NCBI RefSeq assembly: GCF_003025595.1
Contig: NZ_PYMI01000004.1
Span: 248,001 to 312,000 of the forward strand
DNA: 64,000 bases
Source of the DNA: Photobacterium ganghwense
Lineage (GTDB): Bacteria > Pseudomonadota > Gammaproteobacteria > Enterobacterales > Vibrionaceae
Direction of reading: 5' to 3'
Both the position numbers and the translations under genes were made by a program. The first letter of the stretch is position 1. Each line of letters starts with the position of its first letter. The notes under the pieces were generated by a model that ran no database searches, had not been told where the DNA came from, and worked only from the letters and a program-made list of their open reading frames with translations. Shown here in pieces: positions 25,429 through 34,511 of this stretch.

Positions 25429-26676
25429 TTAACGATGACGAAATCGTCGCCAGCCTGCGACCACCAGCAATGAAAACAAGGCTCCCCATGAAGCAGTACC
25501 GCCACCACCCGATGAGATATTACAGTTGCTAGGACTGATGCCTTCGACACTCGGATTACATTCGCCAGTGATTTCCTCGTCTTTGCCGCCCGGCGTCCCC
25601 CCCGTACCACTATCACTGCCACCGCCTGTGCTGCTGTCATTGTTCTGATCAACAATAAAATCAGGTTCCGTGATGATTTGATCCGGGATCTTTCCGACGT
25701 TTTGCTCGATCCATTCAAAGTAGGTTCCTACACGGGTGTAGAATCCTGGGCGGGAATACGATCCACATACTGGTGTTCCGGCGGGACCTCCGCTAACGAT
25801 GCCCAGCTGTAACCAGTTACCGTTAGCATCCTTTGCTCTCAACGGTCCACCACTGTCCCCTTTACAGGAATCAGCACCATGCCCAAGGGGTTTTCCTTCA
25901 TCATCAAACAATGCCTCTGGTGGCATAGTACAAATCTTGGTCCGGTTTAGCGGACTATCGATAATGTAGTGAGCTTGGTTGCCTAGTTCCAGGCGCTCGA
26001 AACACTCATCAATCGGCAGGTATGCAAGCTCTGCTTCCATGAGCCGCTCAGCGATACCGGTGCCATCAGGCTTGATCGAACCCCAACCTGACACTTTAGT
26101 ATTTTTCGGACGTTTAGAATCTTCCCATTCATCGGCCAAGCGTCTATCCAGCTCATCTGCCATAAGACCATTGGTCAACTGAATCGGCGTCGCTTTATAC
26201 TCAGGTACACTTTGTTCCAGCCGGAGCAGAGCAATATCATTATCAAGCGCCAACGACAGGACTTCAGTGACGACTGAACCATCCGTCTGGGAAGTCACTT
26301 TCACCGTTGGCACTGGCGAATAAGCCGGATGGACAACCACATGCGTGATGGCATAAAGGTTGGATGTATCTTCAACATCCACACTTTTTGAACCGATCAT
26401 CACATTCAGCTGATTTGGCGCCAAGACGAAAAAACCTTTATCCCCCGAATGAACCAAGCAGTGCGCGGCGGTCAGCACCCAATCTTTGTTGATAAGGCTG
26501 CCGCCACAGATATGGCTGGTATCTGCCTGGGTGAGCCGAATCGAGGCCATCCAGTTCTGATCATCTGTTGCCACTACTGGCTCGCCACCAACCACATAGC
26601 TAGTCACATCAGAAGCCAGCGAGTATGGCGTGTTCAAGGCAGCCCCGATCGCCAGTAATAAAACAGGTAATTTCAT
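25429..26676 (-). CDS. Secreted trypsin-like protease with GlyGly-CTERM tail
   Basis: 415 residues from the ATG at 26676 (GGAAA 8 bases upstream). Signal peptide (MKLPVLLLAIGAALNTPYSLA), short propeptide, activation-like VVGGEPV, then an S1 protease domain with the full triad: H in LTAAHC, D in DNDIALLRL, S in CKGDSGGPL. After about residue 320 a Gly/Ser linker (GGGSDSGTGGTPGG) leads to SSGGGGTASWGALFSLLVVAG and a basic end. This is a GlyGly-CTERM sorting tail, cleaved by rhombosortase in type II-secreted proteins such as V. cholerae VesB. Neither the rhombosortase nor the T2SS genes are in the window. Confidence 0.93.
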   Translation of the reverse strand: MKLPVLLLAIGAALNTPYSLASDVTSYVVGGEPVVATDDQNWMASIRLTQADTSHICGGSLINKDWVLTAAHCLVHSGDKGFFVLAPNQLNVMIGSKSVDVEDTSNLYAITHVVVHPAYSPVPTVKVTSQTDGSVVTEVLSLALDNDIALLRLEQSVPEYKATPIQLTNGLMADELDRRLADEWEDSKRPKNTKVSGWGSIKPDGTGIAERLMEAELAYLPIDECFERLELGNQAHYIIDSPLNRTKICTMPPEALFDDEGKPLGHGADSCKGDSGGPLRAKDANGNWLQLGIVSGGPAGTPVCGSYSRPGFYTRVGTYFEWIEQNVGKIPDQIITEPDFIVDQNNDSSTGGGSDSGTGGTPGGKDEEITGECNPSVEGISPSNCNISSGGGGTASWGALFSLLVVAGWRRFRHR

Positions 26677-26996
26677 GAGATTGATTTCCAAGACAATTTA
26701 AGCTCGGGGCAATGTATCAATCTTTCAAAGCAAATTACTGATATTAAGTAAGGCCTGCGACTGAGTAGCTGAATTTTATTGAAGTCCGGAAGTGACGTTT
26801 CCAAGAAGCGTTATATGTCTCGCAACTTGAGGAGCCGCCTCATAATGAGGCTGAAAAGAACAAGTATGCAGGGGCTAATTCGCAGGCCAATGCTACGTTA
26901 GCATCAGTAACATTAGCATCAACTACGTCAAGATCGGTGACAAAAAAAGAGGTCACATCAACATACATTGCTTGGACAAGATGAGAGCATAAGAAC

Positions 26997-27055
26997 AATT
27001 TGCCGTGGCGGTGCCTGTTTCAAAGTTCCAAGGGAAGACGCCAGCACGGCAAATT
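26997..27055 (-). terminator. Hairpin downstream of the 27076 lipoprotein gene
   Basis: Perfect 11-bp arms AATTTGCCGTG / CACGGCAAATT, continuing with GCG / CGC, around a long loop. T-rich sequence follows on the minus strand. The rest of 26677-27000 holds only short direct repeats (TTAGCATCA twice near 26898-26925) and no gene. Confidence 0.55.
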
Positions 27056-27075
27056 CAAATCAAAGCTAAGCTAAG

Positions 27076-27567
27076 CTATTGCCCAATAACTGAGCAAGCC
27101 ACCTCGTCGATATCAAATGACGCATAGGTATTGCCTAACAGTTCCGCGGCGAGTTTGGGATAAAAACCATTGTCATACGCTAATTTCACATCACCGATAC
27201 TGATTTTGTAAATGGTCAGTCCTACCGTTTGAACTTCCGGCGGAACACAGGTTTTATTGCCTTCTTCGCCAAAACAGACGTCGCCATTACTGGTATCGAT
27301 GGCACCGCAGGATGTCTCTTCAACGTCAATGCCCAGAGATGCAAGTCGTTGAGCCAGCTCATCCGGTGTTCCAGCCGGAAAATCATCAGGAACCGTAGTG
27401 CCTGTCTCATTTTCCAGTGTTGCCAGATCCTTGAAACGGTCTTCACCATCAAGTTTGGCCGACGTAACAGCATAAACATCAGCTTTTCCTGTCAGCGTAT
27501 CTTTAACATCATCGTCATTACATCCAGTAAGTCCCAGAATACAAAGCAGTACAGCCAGCTTTCTCAT
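27076..27567 (-). CDS. Lipoprotein of unknown function, 163 residues
   Basis: ATG at 27567 with AGGGG 5 bases upstream; signal MRKLAVLLCILGLTGC and lipobox LTGC. The residues after Cys are NDDD, and Asp at +3 does not by itself settle sorting. The mature protein is acidic with four cysteines (SCGAIDT, VCFGEE, TCVPPE, ACSVIG), suggesting two disulfides. Adjacent to the secreted protease on the same strand but separated by about 400 bp and a hairpin, so co-expression is uncertain. Family not recognised. Confidence 0.78.
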   Translation of the reverse strand: MRKLAVLLCILGLTGCNDDDVKDTLTGKADVYAVTSAKLDGEDRFKDLATLENETGTTVPDDFPAGTPDELAQRLASLGIDVEETSCGAIDTSNGDVCFGEEGNKTCVPPEVQTVGLTIYKISIGDVKLAYDNGFYPKLAAELLGNTYASFDIDEVACSVIGQ

Positions 27568-27821
27568 AGCATCCCCTGATAGTCTGTTACCTAAATGACA
27601 GTTCATTTCTTGTCATAGAAAGCTTAGCTGTTACCACAAATTTATCCCAGTTTAACGCAGGATTTTACTGATTCCGACTGCCGGTGTTACGCCCGATACG
27701 CACTTTACTGTTGTGATCTTGATCTGGATTCCTTCCCTTTCTGGGATTTAATGGCATAATATTAAACCGAACAACACACTGTATGTGAAATTACCATTAC
27801 ACAATAACGGACAATTTTCCT

Positions 27822-28385
27822 ATGAGTATCGAATCTATTGTTAAGCAGCGTTCTGGTGAACAATGTGAGCTTTGTACCTCCACTGAAGGCCTGAGCGTTT
27901 ACGAAGTACCAGCGTCTCCAGATGCAACAGCTGGTAGCTGTGTAATGGTTTGTGAGAAATGCCGTTCAGAAATCGAAGATGCGGAAACATTGGATCAAAA
28001 CCACTGGCGCTGCCTGAACGACAGCATGTGGAGCCAAGAACCAGCCGTTCAGGTTATGGCTTACCGTATGCTTAACCGCCTGGCTTCTGAAACCTGGGCA
28101 CAAGATCTGCTGGATATGATGTACCTGGAAGAAGACACTCGTCAGTGGGCTGAAAAAGGTATGTTGTCTGACGAAGACAAGCCTCGCGACGTTAATGGCG
28201 TTGAGCTGAAAAAAGGTGACGATGTCACTATCATCAAAGATCTGCCGGTTAAAGGCAGCAGCATGGTCATCAAACAAGGCACTGCGGTTCGTGGTATCAG
28301 CGTGACAGATGATCCTAAACACATTCAGGGCAAAGTTAACGGTCAGACAATGTTCATCATTGCTGAATACTGCCGTAAGAAATAA
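27822..28385 (+). CDS. PhnA/YjdM-type zinc-ribbon protein
   Basis: 187 residues. N-terminal zinc ribbon with CELC and CEKC pairs, a helical middle, and the conserved C-terminal PhnA domain (DVNGVELKKGDDVTIIKDLPVKGSS, then TAVRGISVTDDPKHIQGKVNG). Originally named for alkylphosphonate use, but the true role is unknown; it is not part of the C-P lyase. Stand-alone with its own terminator. Confidence 0.9.
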   Translation: MSIESIVKQRSGEQCELCTSTEGLSVYEVPASPDATAGSCVMVCEKCRSEIEDAETLDQNHWRCLNDSMWSQEPAVQVMAYRMLNRLASETWAQDLLDMMYLEEDTRQWAEKGMLSDEDKPRDVNGVELKKGDDVTIIKDLPVKGSSMVIKQGTAVRGISVTDDPKHIQGKVNGQTMFIIAEYCRKK

Positions 28386-28402
28386 GCTATTTTTCTTGAT
28401 TT

Positions 28403-28432
28403 AAAAACAGGCACCTAAAGTGCCTGTTTTTT
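28403..28432 (+). terminator. Rho-independent terminator after the PhnA gene
   Basis: AAAACAGGCAC-CTAAA-GTGCCTGTTTT plus T-run. Confidence 0.95.
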
Positions 28433-28473
28433 CTTCTGCTTAAGGGAAAGACTCACGTCATCATATTTTCGGA

Positions 28474-29022
28474 TCAATATGAATGTGAAGACTGCCAATT
28501 TTTTATCAGCAAACCATACAATGCAGAATCTGATACTTTGCCGTCAATAATCCATCTTTCAGGCAGGTACCCTTCCTTTATAAAGCCCAAACGTTCCAGC
28601 AATCGAGCGGAACCGAAATTCGCAGGATCAATTTCCGCTTCCAATCTGTTCAGGGCCATGGTTGTGAAAGCGTATGTCACAAGAGCCGATGTCGCCTCCA
28701 GCGCAATGCCTTTTCCCCAACTTGACTTTGCGATTCCAAATCCTAATTCAGCCCGCTTCGATTCCTCATGTATTTTAAACAACATACATTTCCCATGCAG
28801 CTCACCTGAATCACGCGCAAAGATACCCAACGTCAGGCTTTCCCTGCGCTCATTTTCCAAATGGGCATCATGGATAAATGCATGTGCTTGATCGATAGTG
28901 CGCCACGGTGAACCATCCCAATATTCCATAACTACAGGGTCAGAAAATATATCTAATAAGGAGTCACTGTCTGTGTGTACTAATGGACGTAATACGAGTC
29001 GTTCTGTTTCTATATTTAACAC
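28474..29022 (-). CDS. GNAT acetyltransferase, RimJ/RimL-like
   Basis: 182 residues. Opens MLNIETERLVLRPLVHTD as ribosomal-protein N-acetyltransferase relatives do. The acetyl-CoA loop is in FGIAKSSWGKGIALEATSAL (Q/R-x-x-G-x-G/A pattern) and the C-terminal half has NRLEAEIDPANFGSARLLERLGF. The acceptor is unknown. A second, unrelated GNAT gene follows upstream on the same strand, with about 130 bp between them. Confidence 0.9.
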   Translation of the reverse strand: MLNIETERLVLRPLVHTDSDSLLDIFSDPVVMEYWDGSPWRTIDQAHAFIHDAHLENERRESLTLGIFARDSGELHGKCMLFKIHEESKRAELGFGIAKSSWGKGIALEATSALVTYAFTTMALNRLEAEIDPANFGSARLLERLGFIKEGYLPERWIIDGKVSDSALYGLLIKNWQSSHSY

Positions 29023-29152
29023 CGTTCTTCCCTCAGCTATTTAGCAACATTCTCAAACGCATTTAAAACAACCACTATTGAAGATGGATAATAATGGTAT
29101 TCATACTGTGGATAAAAATGACTGAATTTCTTGCGTTTGGACGAATAACGCC

Positions 29153-29590
29153 TTACATCACACTAGTGAAATCGTAGAAAAGATCATCTTCGCTGAGAAT
29201 CTGTAAACCCAATGACTGATATAACGCAATAGCAGGAAGATTATTTTTAAACGCACTCAGTGACAATACCTTATTTTTTCTATACGCTTCTTCTGATAAC
29301 CGAATTAAAACCTTTCGCCCAATGCCTTTTCGTTGATACTCAGGAAAAAGAATCAACAAATGTACATGCAGGTGAGTGTCAGTGTATTTATAACAGACAT
29401 AACCACATCGCTGGCCATTTTGCGTTAGCCAGTAAAACCAATCTGAGTGAAGCCTGTTTTGGTATCTCTCTTGCTGAAAGTCTTCGTCCCATCCAATTGC
29501 TTCAGAAATAATTGGCATCATACCTTGTTTATAAAAAACGAAGGTAGATCTGACATCCTCTTGGTCCATCGTTTCAAAATGCACTTCCAC
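29153..29590 (-). CDS. GNAT acetyltransferase
   Basis: 145 residues from a GTG at 29590 with GGAG about 10 bases upstream. The frame extends 34 residues to 29692, but that extension reads as untranslated sequence. Core: HVHLLILFPEYQRKGIGRKVLIRLSEEAY (acetyl-CoA loop QRKGIG), then LSAFKNNLPAIALYQSLGL. Acceptor unknown. Start uncertain. Confidence 0.85.
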   Translation of the reverse strand: MEVHFETMDQEDVRSTFVFYKQGMMPIISEAIGWDEDFQQERYQNRLHSDWFYWLTQNGQRCGYVCYKYTDTHLHVHLLILFPEYQRKGIGRKVLIRLSEEAYRKNKVLSLSAFKNNLPAIALYQSLGLQILSEDDLFYDFTSVM

Positions 29591-29795
29591 CAGACATCCA
29601 CTCCTTTTGCTGAAGATAAATAAAACAGATATTGTCAACGCCGCACATATCCAGTACGACTTACCATTAACGTCAAAACGTCGAGGGTACAATTAGCATC
29701 AGAAACTTATCCATTTCCGGTTCACTGACACATATCGCCCTTTCCATCCTGTTTCATTTACTTATTGGTTATTCTTTTCTGCGCTCTATATGCAT

Positions 29796-30131
29796 TTAAG
29801 CCATTTCATCCAGAGCCCTGACAGCCTCTTCGATCGTTGCAAAGTTGGATTTCGCCGCACAACAGAAACCCGAGCATGATTGATGCAGCTGCACATAACT
29901 CAACATTTCCGTCAACGTTAGTTGACGCCCGGTCGGTATCAATGCCGCCTGCTGGCTAGCCAATGCTTGCGGTACAAAGAGCATTCCTTTGGAATCAATC
30001 AGAACATCTTCTTCCTGATAACCCAGCGCATGCAAGTCAGTGTCTTCGGCCCATGCTTGCTCACCAGAAACATATACCAGCTCAGAATCACCGGCATATT
30101 TGAGCACCGCAGGCCAATTAACGTTTGTCAT
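29796..30131 (-). CDS. DUF4144-type protein
   Basis: 111 residues starting MTNVNWPAVLKYAGDSELVYV, with AAGG 8 bases before the ATG. The NWPA-LKY opening and the mid-protein VLIDSKGMLFVP fit DUF4144, a small Vibrionaceae family. The C-terminal half contains CSGFCCAAK, a cysteine cluster that could bind metal. Function unknown. Confidence 0.75.
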   Translation of the reverse strand: MTNVNWPAVLKYAGDSELVYVSGEQAWAEDTDLHALGYQEEDVLIDSKGMLFVPQALASQQAALIPTGRQLTLTEMLSYVQLHQSCSGFCCAAKSNFATIEEAVRALDEMA

Positions 30132-30275
30132 GTCGCATACCTTGAACATGTTTTAACAACTTTATTAATCTCACGATCTGCATAAAAAGACTAAATCACA
30201 ACGCCTTATCCCTGTTAAAAACAGAAGCAACACGCCTGATGGCTGGCAGTATAGCGAATTTTCTTCGCCGCTGAT

Positions 30276-30355
30276 GTCCTACACTACTAATGTTCTACAC
30301 TGCTAAGGTTCTACACTGCTAAGGTTCTACACTGAAAATGTTTTACACCACGAAT
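30276..30355. repeat. 16-bp degenerate tandem repeat, five copies
   Basis: Consensus GTTCTACACTGCTAAG. The two central copies are identical, the outer copies diverged. The array sits between genes, about 55 bp beyond the stop at 30411. Confidence 0.88.
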
Positions 30356-30410
30356 AGTCCGCACTGCTAAACGGTCAAGTCGACTCTCCAGATGCTGACC
30401 GTTTGACACT

Positions 30411-30749
30411 TTACCCACAACGTGATTTCTCTACTAACACCGCATGACGAAGACGGTAGAGGTTCATCGCGGGCAGCACAATAACAGCTTCCATCGGGGT
30501 AAAGAGCAAACATGATAGCAGCGTTTCCTTAAATCCGATGGTATTGACACACAGACCTCCTTGTTTGGCTCTTTGATATAATCGAACATTCGCCCAAAAC
30601 AGCACCAAAGCAAGATCCCCTAACACCAAAAGATAGCCCAACAGCCATTTCGGGCTATCAAAACTATATAAAATCAAGAGGGTAATACTGATAGCAAGCA
30701 GAATCCAAAGGCCGTATAACCCCAATACCAAACGATAGAGGTTCCGCAT
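30411..30749 (-). CDS. Small integral membrane protein, three or four helices
   Basis: 112 residues starting MRNLYRLVLGLYGLW. Hydrophobic segments at about 7-30, 38-57 and 80-95; basic ends. It starts 3 bp after the stop of the peptidase gene (GAGG next to its ATG), so it is the second gene of that operon and probably coupled. Family not recognised. Confidence 0.72.
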   Translation of the reverse strand: MRNLYRLVLGLYGLWILLAISITLLILYSFDSPKWLLGYLLVLGDLALVLFWANVRLYQRAKQGGLCVNTIGFKETLLSCLLFTPMEAVIVLPAMNLYRLRHAVLVEKSRCG

Positions 30750-30751
30750 CC

Positions 30752-31762
30752 TCACTGTTCCAACCACGGTCCCCGCAGCGATACCGTTTCGGCATCAAAA
30801 TCAATATCAGCTTTGACACCCAATGGCGTCACTAACATCGGATGTGTATGACAACTGTCAAAGCCATTGAGAATGGGCATTTCCTGATCGTTCAACACTT
30901 CCTGCAATACTGCCAGAGGGGTACGTCCGGTTCCTCGATGATTAAAAAGCTCATGTTTACCCAAAATAATGGCGGAAACACGATCAAAAACGCCGCAAAG
31001 CTTCAAATGACAAAATGATCGCTCAACGGTTTCAATTCCTTTCAGTGAGTCTTCCAGCAAAAGAATGTCACCTTCCCTAACCTCTGGCATAAACTCACTG
31101 CCCCAAATCCCTGTCATGGTATTCAGGTTACCGCCAATGATTCTACCGGACACCGTTCCTGTACCCAGAAACTCCCACCGATTGTCATGGGTTGACTTCG
31201 GCGCAGTCTGTTTTTCCCAGTCAATCATTTCCTCGCTCCACTGTGCAGGCACACTGTAGGTAAAGGATTGCTGACGTTCAGCACATAGCAAATCACGAAA
31301 GGATGCAAATGTTTCATCCACCAAAGGGGGAAGCTCACCCATCGAGGCCACCAAAGCCGGACCATAGAAGGTAATCAGGCCAGTTTTGGCATAAATACCG
31401 AGCAGTAACGCGGTGACATCGGAGTAACCGATGATGATTTTGGGATCGCGTTTCAGCGCCTCATAGTCAATATACGGCAATAACGCATTACTGTTACTTC
31501 CCCCAATTGTCGACATAATGCAGCGTATACTCGGGTCACGAATCAATGTGTTCAGTTCACTTACCCGCTCCGCAATCGTCCCCGACCGATAATGATCGCT
31601 GCATCCGGTTAATTGTCCGGCTTTGAGCACAAACCCTTGCTGTTCAAGATAGGCTTTTGCGCGCATAAAACGTGTTGGGGCAAACGCGGTGGCTGGGGAT
31701 GAAGGTGAAAAGAAACCAATCGTATCTCCAGCTTTCAATGGCTTAGGTAAAATAACGTCCAT
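30752..31762 (-). CDS. LD-carboxypeptidase / MccF-like S66 peptidase
   Basis: 336 residues. Opens LPKPLKAGDTIGFFSPSSP, the S66 family start. The nucleophile serine is in IIGYSDVTALL (S114), the glutamate in ILLLEDSLKG and the histidine in SCHTHPM. LdcA members cleave the murein L,D bond in recycling, whereas MccF members cleave microcin C7-type adducts. The longer insert (about 160-200) and the wide spacing are closer to MccF, so either role is possible. Heads a two-gene operon with a membrane protein. Confidence 0.88.
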   Translation of the reverse strand: MDVILPKPLKAGDTIGFFSPSSPATAFAPTRFMRAKAYLEQQGFVLKAGQLTGCSDHYRSGTIAERVSELNTLIRDPSIRCIMSTIGGSNSNALLPYIDYEALKRDPKIIIGYSDVTALLLGIYAKTGLITFYGPALVASMGELPPLVDETFASFRDLLCAERQQSFTYSVPAQWSEEMIDWEKQTAPKSTHDNRWEFLGTGTVSGRIIGGNLNTMTGIWGSEFMPEVREGDILLLEDSLKGIETVERSFCHLKLCGVFDRVSAIILGKHELFNHRGTGRTPLAVLQEVLNDQEMPILNGFDSCHTHPMLVTPLGVKADIDFDAETVSLRGPWLEQ

Positions 31763-31801
31763 GTTTTCTCCGTACTACGTGGATATTGAATAGACTCGAT
31801 A

Positions 31802-32221
31802 TCAGGCACCAGGTTGTTTATCAAATGTCGGCATCCCTTCCGGAATCTGGTACCAGCTCAGTTTTTCACTGACCCAGACGTGCATGGTCGGCGCAAAAAC
31901 CGTATCGTCAATCATACCAACCGGTTTCAACTTCAGCTTGATAACGTCCGGTTCTTCCGGATTGAAATGAAAAATCCGATTTCCACAGCCGGAACAAAAT
32001 TTAGCGTTGTTTCTGTTGCCACTCTCAGCCAAGCGTCCCCACTCATGCATCGTCCCGGAAAATTCAATGTCTGCGGCGGACACAATTGCTGTCACACTAA
32101 AAGGGCTGGTTGCCAGTTTCTGGCACTCACGACAGTGGCAGGCAATCACTTTCTTCGGTGGCGCTGATAATTTGTAAGTGACCTGACCACACTGACAACT
32201 TGCTTCGATCGGATAGCCCAT
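31802..32221 (-). CDS. GFA-family zinc protein
   Basis: 139 residues, start at the second ATG (AAGGAG 7 bases upstream). Zinc-binding motifs: CQCGQV, ACHCRECQ and FCSGCGNR, the pattern of glutathione-dependent formaldehyde-activating enzyme relatives. Most family members have no proven activity. Stand-alone. Confidence 0.88.
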   Translation of the reverse strand: MGYPIEASCQCGQVTYKLSAPPKKVIACHCRECQKLATSPFSVTAIVSAADIEFSGTMHEWGRLAESGNRNNAKFCSGCGNRIFHFNPEEPDVIKLKLKPVGMIDDTVFAPTMHVWVSEKLSWYQIPEGMPTFDKQPGA

Positions 32222-32434
32222 TTTCATTCTCCTTCATGACGGGATATACAGATATGTCATTTTGCAACCAAATATTCATCACGATGAATATTCCTTTGCA
32301 CTATGCCTGAGTCGCCGGTTCTTGAAAAGGTGAGGACACATTTAATTCCCAGCAAGTTCGCCCCCAGATTCTGAGAGCAATGACGCACCCCCCATCAGAA
32401 GGAAACATTCATACACAGGCAGCTCCCCTATTAA

Positions 32435-32470
32435 GGTTGCAGGTAAGGTTACAGGTAAGATTGCAGGCTT
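32435..32470. repeat. 12-bp tandem repeat, three copies
   Basis: GGTTGCAGGTAA, GGTTACAGGTAA, GATTGCAGGCTT. Lies in the 32228-32757 gap, where a 99-codon minus-strand frame looks spurious (no ribosome site, passes through the repeat). Confidence 0.8.
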
Positions 32471-32757
32471 ATCTCCCGGCAGCAGAGAAAACGGGTGAAA
32501 ACAGAGCAAAACCAATAGAACGTTTTTATCGCAACAGATCGCAAAAATGGAATACCGCACTGCAGCTAATACTTTGAAAGGTTGAGGTTGATCGAGCGAC
32601 AGGCAACTAACAATAGACATGTTGAAACACAGAATTTTCATCTGTTGTTATTGCTGATTGTTCTAAAAGGTGTTTAAATCAATTTACTTCAGGCGTAAGT
32701 CTGAAAAACAATTTAATATTTTCCGGTTTTCGTTTATCTACCGGAAAATCGAAGACT

Positions 32758-32839
32758 GTTAGTCGGGGAGCCTTGTGCTGAGACCACTCTGTGGGACCCG
32801 TTGAACCTGATCCATTTAGCAATGGCGTAGGGAACTAGC
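32758..32839 (+). promoter_or_regulatory. TPP riboswitch aptamer
   Basis: Conserved thi-box elements in order: TCGGGGAGCC, GCTGAGA, GACCCGTTGAACCTGATCC, TTAGCAATGGCGTAGGGAA. P1 can form between GTTAGT (32758-32763) and ACTAGC (32834-32839). It precedes thiD by 82 bases. Binding of thiamine pyrophosphate would shut down the downstream salvage operon. Confidence 0.97.
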
Positions 32840-32895
32840 TGAATATCAGATCCCACTCTCCCTCACCGGAATCACTGGGCATATCTCTGGCATTA

Positions 32896-32920
32896 GCTAC
32901 CTACGCAAGACTGAGGTAGT
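32896..32920 (+). promoter_or_regulatory. thiD: Riboswitch expression platform: SD-sequestering hairpin
   Basis: CTACCT (32897-32902) pairs with AGGTAG (32914-32919), burying the thiD ribosome site (GAGG). CCTACGC (32900-32906) is complementary to GCGTAGG inside the aptamer (32825-32831), giving a mutually exclusive antisequestering helix. Control is therefore probably translational. Confidence 0.7.
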
Positions 32921-32921
32921 T

Positions 32922-33749
32922 ATGGCCAATATTTCCAACACTCCAATTACACTCACTATCGCAGGCTCAGACAGCGGTGGTGGCGCAGGCATTCAGGCCG
33001 ACATTAAGGCTATTTCAGCCACAGGCGGCTACGCCTGCTCCGTTATCACCGCCCTGACGGCACAAAACACCAAAGGTGTGACCGGCATTCTGGGTATCGA
33101 GCCGGCATTCGTCGAGCAACAACTTGATGCCGTATTCAGTGACCTTCACATCAAAGCCGTAAAAATCGGCATGCTCAGCGACACGAACATTATCCGTGCC
33201 GTCGCGCGGAAACTGCGCGAATTTCAACCTGAATTCCTGGTCATTGATCCGGTCATGGTTGCCACCAGCGGGGATCTTCTGCTGCAGGAAGATGCCATTA
33301 CCACGCTGAAAACGGAATTGCTTCCTTTAGCCACAGTGATCACCCCCAACCTGCCGGAAGCCGCGGCACTGACGCAATTACCGATCCCAGAAAATGAATC
33401 GGATATGGAAGCGATGATAGGTGCGCTTCGCACATTAGGGGCACAATCTGTGCTGCTCAAAGGGGGACACCTGGAGAGTGACAAGAACAGTACCGACCTG
33501 CTAATCACGGACACCGATGTTCTCCGCTTTAGCCAACCTCGAGTTGCAACACGTAACACCCATGGCACAGGGTGTACTCTGTCAGCCGCCATTGCTTCGT
33601 TTCTGGCTCAAGGCTACCCACTGGCGAAAGCTGTGGGGCACGCCAAGCAGTACATCACACTAGCCATTCAGCATGCAGATGCGCTGACTATCGGTGAAGG
33701 ACATGGCCCGGTTCACCATTTTTTTGCCGGTCATTATCAACCTGAGTGA
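32922..33749 (+). CDS. thiD: HMP/HMP-P kinase, first gene of thiamine salvage operon
   Basis: 275 residues. Ribokinase-like fold: TIAGSDSGGGAGIQADIK at the start, VIDPVMVATSGDLLL in the middle and the ATP/anion-hole motif THGTGCTLSAAIA near the end. Phosphorylates hydroxymethylpyrimidine and its monophosphate for thiamine synthesis. Behind a TPP riboswitch whose hairpin covers its ribosome site. Six bases separate its stop from the next gene. Confidence 0.95.
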   Translation: MANISNTPITLTIAGSDSGGGAGIQADIKAISATGGYACSVITALTAQNTKGVTGILGIEPAFVEQQLDAVFSDLHIKAVKIGMLSDTNIIRAVARKLREFQPEFLVIDPVMVATSGDLLLQEDAITTLKTELLPLATVITPNLPEAAALTQLPIPENESDMEAMIGALRTLGAQSVLLKGGHLESDKNSTDLLITDTDVLRFSQPRVATRNTHGTGCTLSAAIASFLAQGYPLAKAVGHAKQYITLAIQHADALTIGEGHGPVHHFFAGHYQPE

Positions 33750-33755
33750 TCCCGT

Positions 33756-34511
33756 ATGAGTCAATTGTCAACTGGGTGTTCCGTAGACATCCGGCAACTC
33801 ACCCTGCGGTATCGGGATGCCAACCAACCGCTCTTCTCGTCTCTGGATCTGTCTCTACCGGCGGGTGAGTGGACCTGCCTGCTCGGCAGAAGTGGCTGTG
33901 GCAAAACAACCCTCCTCAGATATCTGGCCGGGTTATTGGAAGATCAGGTTGAATGGACGGGCAAGCTGACACCGCACAACCACCAGCCGACAGCGAATAA
34001 TATTGCTTACATGGCACAGCAGGATTTACTGCTGCCTTGGCTCAACGTACTGGATAACGTCTGCCTGAGTGCCCGTTTTAATCAGCCACATAAACCTGAC
34101 TATGACAAAGCGCGGCAACTGCTCGCGGCTGTTGGACTGGCTGAGCATGCATCTGCCATGCCGGATCAATTATCCGGCGGTATGCGTCAGCGCGTTGCGC
34201 TGGCGCGAACACTGATGCAGGACAAACCACTGGTACTGATGGATGAACCCTTCTCCGCTTTGGATGCGGTTACCCGCCATAAGCTTCAGACGCTTTCCGC
34301 TACTTTGCTGAAAGGCAAAACCGTTTTGTTGATCACGCATGATCCGCAGGAAGCATTGCGGCTCGGTCATCACATTCATGTGATGTCCGGTTCTCCAGCC
34401 CGTTTGGAGACGCTGACTGTACCCCATACGCGGCCGCCAAGAACCTTTGATGCAGAAATGGCTGAGCATCAACAGATGATTATCACTCAGTTGGAGAATG
34501 ATTATGGCTGA
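33756..34511 (+). CDS. thiZ: ABC transporter ATPase for thiamine pyrimidine precursor
   Basis: 251 residues, nitrate/taurine-type ABC ATPase. Walker A GRSGCGKTT, Q-loop AYMAQQDLLLPW, signature LSGGMRQR, Walker B LVLMDEP, switch histidine LLITHDPQEA. In the same riboswitch operon as the permease and binding protein, so it powers uptake of a pyrimidine such as formylaminopyrimidine (the ThiXYZ system). The end overlaps the permease start. Confidence 0.93.
   Translation: MSQLSTGCSVDIRQLTLRYRDANQPLFSSLDLSLPAGEWTCLLGRSGCGKTTLLRYLAGLLEDQVEWTGKLTPHNHQPTANNIAYMAQQDLLLPWLNVLDNVCLSARFNQPHKPDYDKARQLLAAVGLAEHASAMPDQLSGGMRQRVALARTLMQDKPLVLMDEPFSALDAVTRHKLQTLSATLLKGKTVLLITHDPQEALRLGHHIHVMSGSPARLETLTVPHTRPPRTFDAEMAEHQQMIITQLENDYG

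Noticed and set aside
32342..32641. 99-codon minus-strand frame upstream of the thi operon
   Set aside because: No ribosome site, unprotein-like sequence, and it reads through a 12-bp tandem repeat.
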